NCBI GenBank assembly: GCA_009885905.1
Contig: VFJU01000419.1
Location: 1-6,567, forward strand
Direction of reading: 5' to 3'
From: Verrucomicrobiota bacterium
GTDB taxonomy: Bacteria > Verrucomicrobiota > Verrucomicrobiia > Verrucomicrobiales > Akkermansiaceae
Length of the DNA stretch: 6,567 nt
A model generated the notes under the pieces. It worked only from the letters and a program-made list of their open reading frames with translations, did not search any database and was not told the DNA's origin. This document shows, in pieces, positions 1 to 5,181 of this stretch (position 1 is the stretch's first letter; each line of letters starts with the position of its first letter). The translations under genes and the position numbers were made by a program.

Positions 1-75
1 CCCCCAAGTCGCCGCGCTTTGTAACGCCAACGCGATGACTGGTAACCAAGATTTAAACCAAGCAAGAACTTTCAT
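1..75 (-). CDS. Possible secreted protein, N-terminal 25 residues only (runs off left edge)
   Basis: A minus-strand frame opens with ATG at 75 and stays open to the window edge. It reads like a signal peptide: MKVLAWFK, then a hydrophobic stretch (SWLPVIALALQ), then a small-residue SAA site. No Shine-Dalgarno sequence is visible upstream. A plus-strand frame through the same bases (2-82, ending in TAA at 80-82) could instead be the last 26 residues of a gene entering from the left. Codon composition does not separate the two. I prefer the minus strand because a start codon is followed at once by a textbook signal-peptide pattern. No family is recognised. Confidence 0.35.
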   Translation of the reverse strand, partial: MKVLAWFKSWLPVIALALQSAATWG

Positions 76-82
76 GAACTAA

Positions 83-267
83 AAAACCATAGGCCACCCC
101 ACTGAAACATCAAGCGGAACCCTAGCGTTGGTCTCTCGCAACTTTACAAATGGTTGATGCGGCCGCATCAACCATTTGTAAGATTAAATGAACAAGCTTT
201 CGCTTGGGTGAGATGGTCGGCGGCGATCATGGTGCTGTGTTTTATTAAATGGGCCAATTTAGGTGTG
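83..267. other. Gene-free stretch left of the helicase-tail fragment
   Basis: No convincing reading frame is present in this stretch. It contains the 38-bp palindrome described separately. At 257-267 there is a short run resembling the matching part of helicase-tail fragment B (aatttaggtgtggg here, aatttgggtgtgg near 1367). That suggests fragment A once extended further left and has decayed. Confidence 0.5.
144..181. repeat. Perfect 38-bp palindrome
   Basis: Two 19-bp arms meet with no spacer. The left arm is TTACAAATGGTTGATGCGG, and the right half is its exact reverse complement. The centre is GCGGCCGC, a NotI site. No T-run follows on either strand, so it is not a standard intrinsic terminator. 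A perfect spacerless palindrome suits a dimeric protein-binding site, a cruciform or an inverted-duplication junction. The function is unknown. Confidence 0.9.
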
Positions 268-329
268 GGCGGATCTGATGACGAGCCGCGTGGTAGGTGT
301 TGAGCTGTTGGAGGAGGCGCTCGTTAGAC
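268..329 (-). pseudogene. Fragment A: piece of the helicase 3' end
   Basis: This 62-bp stretch matches 2663-2724 inside the helicase gene. Positions 285-329 are identical (45 bp), and only three differences, all G to A on the plus strand (278, 281, 284), fall in the remaining 17 bp. On the minus strand the source codes for the helicase segment around [20 protein letters not shown], roughly codons 772-792. The similarity stops abruptly at 329, where the nucleotidyltransferase block begins. To the left it fades, with a possible decayed continuation at 257-267. It has no start or stop of its own and cannot encode a functional protein. It is a duplicated remnant of the gene whose full copy lies 2.3 kb to the right. 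Confidence 0.85.
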
Positions 330-366
330 GATCGTCTACTTTGCCCGGAATCGTAAAGAATCCAAG

Positions 367-816
367 TCACGGCAGTTCTTCAAGATCTTGGAGGTCTTTT
401 GGCCGTCCACTGGCAAGCTTATTGATTTTCAAATCCTCTAGGGAAATGAAAGGCACCATCATGCGTCCGATTTTCACGAAATCGCGGCGTTCATAACAGC
501 CACTGAATTCGAGGCCCGGAATGTTGGTGAATAGCTCGAGTCTCATCGGCTCAAAACCCATCCGGATAATTTTTTTCCCGTCGGTGATCATTTTGGTCGA
601 AACGGCTTCCGAAGGGAATCCGAATTGCTGCAGGACGTTGATAACGCGTTCGGCGTTTTCGGGTGATGCATCGATCCAAAGATCCAGATCGCCAGTGTAA
701 CGGGGGCGAGAATGATGGATCACCGCGTAGCCGCCGATGACAATGAAGCGGACTTCATTCCGCAGGCACAACTTCAAGAAATCGCTGAAGTCGGCCGCCA
801 ATTTGATCTTTGCCAT
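367..816 (-). CDS. Nucleotidyltransferase-fold protein (MNT/DUF6036-like), probable toxin-antitoxin type partner
   Basis: The protein has 149 residues from the ATG at 816; an in-frame GTG at 828 would add four. It shows the core of the DNA polymerase beta-like nucleotidyltransferase fold: IGGYAV at 27-32, then TGDLDLW at 41-47 with the metal-binding pair D43/D45. RLELFTNIPG at 92-101 may supply the third carboxylate (E94). The C-terminus has SLEDLKINKLASGRPKDLQD, the conserved tail of this small family. Relatives are the AbiEii and MNT-type nucleotidyltransferases, which can add nucleotides to RNA or proteins and are often one half of a two-gene module. The length is normal and the gene looks intact. 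It overlaps the upstream minus-strand gene by 62 bp, so the pair is probably co-transcribed. The actual substrate cannot be read from the sequence. Confidence 0.8.
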   Translation of the reverse strand: MAKIKLAADFSDFLKLCLRNEVRFIVIGGYAVIHHSRPRYTGDLDLWIDASPENAERVINVLQQFGFPSEAVSTKMITDGKKIIRMGFEPMRLELFTNIPGLEFSGCYERRDFVKIGRMMVPFISLEDLKINKLASGRPKDLQDLEELP

Positions 817-922
817 AAAAAGGTTCACGGAGTTTTTCGAGAGCGTTCAAGCGTTCGGCGGGTGTCGCGGCGCTCCAGTAGGCACGGGTTTCAGCTTCCG
901 CTTGGGCGAAGCTATCCGCCAC
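755..922 (-). CDS. Small conserved partner protein of the nucleotidyltransferase
   Basis: The protein has 55 residues if it starts at the GTG at 922: MADSFAQAEAETRAYWSAAT, then PAERLNALEKLREPFYG, ending GGRLQRFLEVVPAE. The pattern SFxxAExxxRxYW...PAERLxxLExLR...RLQRxLEVV matches, from memory, small proteins commonly encoded just upstream of MNT/DUF6036-like nucleotidyltransferases. It is probably the partner in that module. The start is uncertain. Relatives often begin with a W-[KR]-[IV]-V stretch, and WKIVV lies just upstream in the same frame, so a start further up (for example ATG at 1036, giving 93 residues) is possible, although that extension looks poorly conserved. Its last 20 codons overlap the start of the nucleotidyltransferase in another frame. 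Whether it is toxin, antitoxin or scaffold cannot be seen. Confidence 0.65.
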   Translation of the reverse strand: MADSFAQAEAETRAYWSAATPAERLNALEKLREPFYGKDQIGGRLQRFLEVVPAE

Positions 923-1222
923 GACGATCTTCCATCCGCTGCGGCGGCTCGCAGCACGGGCCTCGGCAGCGGTGGGAGTTAGGGTTGGCTTTGCGCGTGG
1001 CACTACCGGAGACCAACTACCCGTGGATTTCTCCATCCGGTCCACCTGGGCGCAGGCGTCTTGCGAAGTCCTTGATGACTTCGTCGAGCGGGCTGTCGCG
1101 ATCCTGTTGAGGTAGTCGTTTTGCTTCATCAAAGTTGGGTGGAAGATATATCGAATGCTGGCGGGGTTCCAGTGCGAAATTCTGACAGTGCCTTGGCACC
1201 ACGACAGTAAGGTCATGGATCC
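923..1222 (-). other. Unassigned stretch between the small partner gene and helicase-tail fragment B
   Basis: Two overlapping minus-strand frames are open here. One is the upstream extension of the small partner gene, which stays open to 1216. The other runs 1017-1202 (61 residues, ATG to TAG) and contains a protein-like piece, DSPLDEVIKDFARRLRPGG. Neither resembles a known family. Fragments that look protein-like switch between the two frames (LMKQNDYLNRIATA in one, the DSPLDEV piece in the other), which could mean a decayed, frameshifted gene upstream of the nucleotidyltransferase module. No promoter or terminator stands out. Confidence 0.35.
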
Positions 1223-1412
1223 TTAAATCGGGGCGATGGATTCGAGGTGGAGTACGGGGGTTCTCGCTTCGTTAGATTTTTCAAGATCTAGAGTGAGGTG
1301 GAGCGACCAGTCGTTGAGGTCGTCAGGGTCGATGAGGGTATGGTGGATGGTGAGGCCGTCGTCGGAAATTTGGGTGTGGCGAAAACCATTCTTGAGATCG
1401 GGCGCGGATTGG
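1223..1412 (-). pseudogene. Fragment B: duplicate of the helicase C-terminal end with its own stop codon
   Basis: Positions 1225-1382 align without gaps to 2483-2640, the last codons of the helicase gene, with 29 mismatches by hand count in 158 bp (about 82% identity). Weaker similarity continues to about 1412. The minus-strand frame is preserved and ends in TAA at 1223-1225, where the full gene ends in TGA. The two ends read HTQISDDGLTIHHTLIDP here and [18 protein letters not shown] in the helicase, and both finish with IAPI. Only about 8 of 51 residues differ, so most of the base changes are silent. This tail therefore diverged while under protein-level selection, more like the end of a related helicase than a copy that decayed in place. 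It has no start of its own. Confidence 0.85.
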
Positions 1413-1431
1413 GCAAGTTGCTTCGTTGAGC

Positions 1432-1596
1432 ATGGTGCAGGAAATCGAAAAGGCAATTCAGCAGCTACCTCGAGAGGAGGTCTTCCGTCTTCGCGAGGTG
1501 ATCCAGCATCGTTTTGATGACGAATGGGACCGACAGTTTGCAGATGATGCGCAGTCCTGTCTGCTGGATGGATTGGCGGAGGCGGCACTGGCGGGA
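1432..1596 (+). pseudogene. Truncated antitoxin-like gene remnant (5' part of the fusion)
   Basis: The first 55 codons match the usual pattern of a 65-75 residue antitoxin-like family: an amphipathic helix (IEKAIQQLPREEVFRLREVI), then WDRQFADDAQ, then LDGLAEAALA. Family members normally continue with about 10-15 further residues of the EYRAGK type and are followed by a RelE/ParE-like toxin gene. Here the frame runs instead into repeat-derived sequence and the GxxExxY domain, and no toxin follows. The family assignment is from memory of the pattern, not from a search. Confidence 0.5.
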
Positions 1597-2094
1597 AGAA
1601 AGTATTCATCTTATCCATCTGACAACCTCCGCCACTTCGCGCCTTCACGTGGGAATTCTTCGTCTTCGCTTCACAACGTGGAGGAGCTTTCCTCACTGGT
1701 GGTTGATTGTGCCTATAAGTTGCATGTTGAGGCTGGACCGGGGCTGCTAGAAACAGTTTATGAAGTGGTTCTCACTGAGATGCTGAAAGAGCGTGGACTT
1801 CGCGTGAGGCGTCAAGTGCAAGTCCCTATTGAGTTGTTGGGACTGAAGTTCGACGAGGGCTTCCGTGCGGATCTGATTGTAGAGGACTCTTTCTTGATCG
1901 AATTGAAGTCCGTGGAAAATTTGCTGCCGGTTCACTCGAAGCAAGTGCTAACTTATCTCCGACTTTTAAAGATGCCTTTGGGGCTATTAATCAATTATGG
2001 CGCGGGGACTTTCAAGGAAGGGGTAAAGCGTATCGTGAATCGACACGATGACACATCCGCTTCAAAGCTACGGATCAATAGCAATTCAGATTGA
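1432..2094 (+). CDS. GxxExxY (PD-(D/E)XK-like) domain protein fused to a truncated antitoxin-like N-terminus
   Basis: The protein has 220 residues from the ATG at 1432; an in-frame TTG lies at 1426. Residues 1-55 (MVQEIEKAIQQLPREEVFRL...EWDRQFADDAQ...LAEAALA) resemble a small type II antitoxin-like family. Residues 57-82 are serine-rich and correspond to a degenerate copy of the repeat found downstream. Residues 83-203 form the GxxExxY domain: GLLETVY at 104-110 gives the family its name, FRADLIVEDSFLIELKSVE at 144-162 holds a PD-(D/E)XK-like D147/E157/K159 set, and QVLTYL at 171-176 matches the QxxxY element. The domain is full length and intact. Its family is nuclease-like but has no established role that I know of. 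The fusion probably arose by insertion. Translation may also begin internally, although no ATG precedes the domain closely, or the whole chimera may be made. No toxin gene is adjacent. Confidence 0.8.
   Translation: MVQEIEKAIQQLPREEVFRLREVIQHRFDDEWDRQFADDAQSCLLDGLAEAALAGRKYSSYPSDNLRHFAPSRGNSSSSLHNVEELSSLVVDCAYKLHVEAGPGLLETVYEVVLTEMLKERGLRVRRQVQVPIELLGLKFDEGFRADLIVEDSFLIELKSVENLLPVHSKQVLTYLRLLKMPLGLLINYGAGTFKEGVKRIVNRHDDTSASKLRINSNSD
1629..1667 (+). repeat. Degenerate right arm of the 136-bp repeat, inside the fusion gene
   Basis: CTTCGCGCCTTC at 1635-1646 is identical to 2181-2192 in repeat unit 1. The flanks also agree: ACGTGGG here against GCGTGAG there, then CGTCTTC at 1661-1667 against CGTCTTC at the start of the repeat spacer. 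It lies directly 5' of the GxxExxY domain and is translated as part of the linker. Confidence 0.7.
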
Positions 2095-2100
2095 TTCAAC

Positions 2101-2472
2101 CTCACGCGAAGCCGCGAAGACACGAAGGAAGCAGAAAAGAGATTTGTTATCTCTGTGGAACCCTTCAATCCTCTTCGCTGCTTCGCGCCTTCGCGTGAGA
2201 CTCGTCTTCCTAACCTAACAAATTATCAAAGTTCACCTCACGCGAAGCCGCGAAGTAGCGAAGGAAGTAGAAAGGGGATTTGATATCTCTGCCAATTCCT
2301 TCAATCTCCTTCGCTGCTTCGCGTCTTCGTGTGAGACTCGTCTTCCTAACCTAACAAATTACCAAAGTTCACCTCACGCGAAGCCGCGAAGACACGAAGG
2401 AAGCAGAAAAGAGATTTGATATCTCTGCCAATCCAATCAATCTCCTTCGCTCCTTCGCTCCTTCGCGTGAGA
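2101..2472. repeat. Three tandem 136-bp units, each a 100-bp imperfect palindrome plus a 36-bp spacer
   Basis: Palindromes occupy 2101-2200, 2237-2336 and 2373-2472, exactly 136 bp apart. Each starts CTCACGCGAAGCCGCGAAG and ends with a near reverse complement (CTTCGCGCCTTCGCGTGAGA in unit 1). The arms are about 28 bp with a few mismatches. Each centre holds a small inner stem, AGAGAT or GGGGAT, five bases, then ATCTCT; in unit 1 it is 2138-2154. The GGGGAT version keeps pairing through G-U in RNA. The two 36-bp spacers (2201-2236, 2337-2372) differ at one base. The array fills the gap between the fusion gene's stop and the helicase's stop. Since these genes converge here, the hairpins could act as a two-way transcription block, though no T-runs follow. 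Constant spacers rule out a CRISPR array. Confidence 0.92.
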
Positions 2473-2480
2473 TCTATCTT

Positions 2481-5040
2481 TCAAATCGGAGCGATGGCTT
2501 TGAGCTGGAGGACGGGGGTTCTCGCCTCATTGGATTTTTCTAAATCGAGGGTGAGGTGCAGGCACCAGTCATTAAGGTCATCCGGGTCAATGAGGGTTTG
2601 GTGTATGGTCAGGCCGTCTTCGGAGAGGTGGGTGTGACGGGCGTTGCGGGCTTCGGGATCGAGGCGGATCTGGTGGCGGGCCGCGTGGTAGGTGTTGAGC
2701 TGTTGGAGGAGGCGCTCGTTAGACCAGAGTTTGCCGTCGCTGTCGTGGTGGGCGATGAGGCTGAGCGCAGCCTCGGTGTCGTAGCGGGAGAGCGCAGTGA
2801 CAAGGGTGAGGACGTGGTTACGGAGGTGGCGTTGGAAGGCGGTTTTATCCTTGGTATAGGGGATTTTCTTTTTAAATTCTGCGAGTTGGGATTCGGGGGT
2901 GGGAGAGGAAGAAATACTTGCGGGCGAGACGCCCACACTCCTTGAGGCCATCGCTTGCCATTCGTCTAACAGACTGGAGTCGGTGTGGCGGACGATGAGT
3001 TCGAGGAACGACTCGGCTTCGTGGAGATGCTCGGTTTTGGCATGATCGGGGACGGTCTGGGCGAGGACTTTGTAGACCTCGCCGAGGTGGCGGAGGAGGA
3101 CAGCTTCGGCGCGTTCTAACTTGTAGGTTTTGACGTAGTCCTCAAATGACTGGTAATTTTCTATCATCTCGCGAGCGACTGTCTTGGGCTTGACGTTTTC
3201 GCTGCCGAGGTAGGGGTGGCGGAGTTTGAAAGCGTTGAAGGTAGTGTAGATGAATTCGACGCCAGGTTTAGGGTGTTCGACTTGGTCTAACATTTCAATG
3301 CGGTCGTCGAATTCCATGCCTTCATCCTTGAGGCGGGCCATGAGTTCGGATTTCAAGAGATCGACCTGTTTGCGGAGGACGATGTCGGGGTTTTCCAGGA
3401 TGGCCTCAATGAGGGAAACGACGTTGAACGCGTAGTCCTCGGCTTCCTGGTCGAGCTGCGGGATGGCGTCTAGCAGGTAGAGGCTGAGCGCGTGATTGAT
3501 GGAGAAGTCTTCGGGGAGCGAGACATCGACGGCGACTTTCTGCGGGCCGCTGCGTTTCGCGGGCGGGATGATGTGGAGGATTTTCGCGCCGATAAGGCCG
3601 CGGAAGAGCTCGAACGCGCGTTTCTTGAGGGCCTTCTTTTTGGTGGGTGGCTCGTGGCTGTCGTCGATGATTTTTTTCAACGCAGCGCAGCCGTCTTCGT
3701 GAGTGCGGGAGAGCACGTTGAGGAGCGTGTGATGGTAAACGGAGAAGCTGGAGACGAGCGGCTCGGGCGGAGCGGTCTGGAGTTTGGCGTAGGTTTGCTC
3801 GTCCCAATGGACGTAGCCTTTTTCCGGCGGTTTGCGTTTTTCGAAGGACTTCTTTTTGTTAGCGGTGGCTTTCGCGGCGAGGCGGATGTTTTCGATGATG
3901 TGCTCGGGGGCCTGGGCGACGACGTAGCCGACGGTGTCGAATCCACGGCGCCCAGCGCGGCCGACGATCTGGCGAAAGTCGCGGACTGCTAGAATTTTCG
4001 TGCCGCGGCCGTCGTATTTACAGAGGCCTGTTAGCATGACGGTGCGGATCGGGACGTTGACGCCGACGCCGAGGGTGTCGGTGCCGCAGACTACTTTGAG
4101 CAGGCCGCGGGCGGTGAGTTTTTCAACTAACAACCGGTATTTCGGCAGCAGGCCGGCATGGTGGATGCCGACGCCGTGGCGGAGGATTTTCGAGAGCTCG
4201 CGACCGTAGGGGGAGCGGAAATCGGCGTCGTCGAGGGCGCGGGCGATGGCGGTTTTTTCCTCCTTCGTGCAGAAGTTGGTGGAAAGCAAATCGCGGGCGG
4301 TGTCGGCGCAGGCGTTCTGGGTAAAGTGGACGAGGTAAACGGGCGAGCGACCTTGTTCGTTGAGTTCGGCGACTTTTTCCTGGAGCTGGGTGGTGGAGTA
4401 TTCAAACTCTAACGGGACCGGGCGTTGGTCGGACTGGACGAGGGTGGTGGGAGCGCCTGTTAGCGCGGTGAGTTGTTTGGAGAAAAACGACGAGTCGCCG
4501 AGGGTGGCGGACATCAGGAGGAAGCGGGCGCGCGGCAGGGTGAGCAGCGGGATTTGCCAAGCGGCGCCGCGTGAGTGGTCGGAGTAGTAGTGGAACTCGT
4601 CCATGATGACGTCGTCCACTGGGACGTTCGCGCCGTCGCGGAGGGCGATGTTGGCAAGGATTTCCGCAGTGCAGCAAATGACCGGGGCGTCGTGGTTGAC
4701 GGTGGCCGTCGCCGGTGATCATGCCGACGTTTTCCGGGCCGAGGACGTGGCAGAGCGAGAGGAATTTCTCGTTGGCGAGGGCCTTGATCGGGACGGTGTA
4801 GTACGAGCGGCGGCCTTGGCAGAGGGACTTGAACTGGAGCGCGAGGGCGACCAGCGATTTCCCGGAGCCGGTGGGGGTGTTGAGGATGACGTTGTTGCCG
4901 GCGAAAAGTTCGAGGATGGCTTCCTCCTGGTGGTCGTAGGGTTCGGTGCCCGTGGCGGTAAGGTAGTCGAGGAAAGCGTTGAGGATGTCGTCCGGCGTGG
5001 GGTTTTCGGGGAGGTTCTTGCGGCTGAGTGGGGCGGACAT
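2481..5040 (-). CDS. Ski2-like DEAD/DEAH-box RNA helicase with DUF3516-type C-terminus, one apparent frameshift
   Basis: Joined across the frameshift, the protein has 852 residues, the expected size for this family. It is an ATP-dependent superfamily 2 helicase, presumably cytoplasmic and acting on RNA. Visible motifs are Walker A TPTGSGKS at 55-62, DEFH at 147-150, SAT at 177-179, [10 protein letters not shown] near 293-302, motif [15 protein letters not shown] at 317-330, and motif [12 protein letters not shown] at 357-366. The rest is a long helical C-terminal region ending IAPI. Translation starts at ATG 5040 ([10 protein letters not shown]); no strong ribosome binding site is visible. 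The frame breaks at about 4706: GACGGCCACC on the coding strand should be GACGCCACC, one extra base. The downstream frame then runs unbroken from GTG 4619 to TGA 2481. Residues 730-750 are a serine/proline linker containing a hairpin repeat. Either a sequencing error or a recent inactivating mutation would explain the break. Confidence 0.9.
2915..2941. repeat. GC-rich hairpin repeat inside the helicase reading frame
   Basis: GCGGGCG (2920-2926), an AGA loop, then CGCCCAC (2930-2936) make a tight stem-loop with one G-U pair possible in RNA. It encodes SVGVSPAS in a low-complexity helicase linker, between conserved helical parts on either side. It looks like an in-frame insertion of a short interspersed hairpin element. 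There is only one copy in this window, so the repeat status is inferred. Confidence 0.45.
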
Positions 5041-5066
5041 GCGGGATTGTGGCGGGGGATGAGGCT

Positions 5067-5102
5067 ACCGCAAAGGCGCAAAGGGCGCGGAGGGGCGCAA
5101 AG
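5067..5102. repeat. Solitary 'GCGCAAAG' repeat arm between divergent genes
   Basis: CCGCAAAG, GCGCAAAG, a degenerate GCGCGGAG and GCGCAAAG follow each other at about 8-10 base spacing. This is the same architecture as the left arm of the 136-bp units (CGCGAAG, CGCGAAG, CACGAAG), but with AAAG in place of GAAG and no matching right arm. It lies 27 bp upstream of the helicase start in the 141-bp divergent region that must also hold the promoters of both genes. I could not pick convincing -35/-10 boxes. Confidence 0.6.
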
Positions 5103-5181
5103 TTTTCAACAGGAAAGTTGGAAAGTTGCGGCTTGTAACGAGCCTCGCAAGTCTTTTGAATGCTCTCACAGAACTTGAATT

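Noticed and set aside
2..82. Plus-strand C-terminal fragment ending MN-stop at 80-82
   Set aside because: It is possible but unsupported by any motif. The opposite strand gives a start codon followed by a signal-peptide pattern, so I listed that one and note the ambiguity there.
144..200. Rho-independent terminator at the 38-bp palindrome
   Set aside because: There is no T-run after the stem on either strand, and no gene clearly ends nearby.
712..1110. Plus-strand frames opposite the nucleotidyltransferase module
   Set aside because: They are serine/arginine-rich, lack any motif and mirror the two minus-strand genes.
268..1412. Integron cassette array, suggested by GTTAGAC at the end of fragment A and alternating cargo
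   Set aside because: The GTTAGAC lies inside the helicase coding sequence itself (also at 2718). No paired attC arms or integrase are visible, and cargo genes lie on both strands.
1223..1696. A 157-residue minus-strand gene containing the helicase-like tail
   Set aside because: Only its last ~60 residues are helicase-derived. The rest is the antisense of the antitoxin/GxxExxY fusion and reads as proline-rich noise.
2101..2472. CRISPR-like array
   Set aside because: The supposed spacers are nearly identical to each other and the repeated part is a 100-bp palindrome. No cas genes are present.
3492..3992. Long plus-strand frames opposite the helicase
   Set aside because: The helicase frame carries all the conserved motifs. 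The plus-strand frames are glycine/valine/phenylalanine-rich antisense shadows typical of GC-rich DNA.
4603..5178. Plus-strand 191-residue frame over the helicase start
   Set aside because: It is antisense to the Walker A region, has no motif, and its tail runs through the CGCAAAG repeat.
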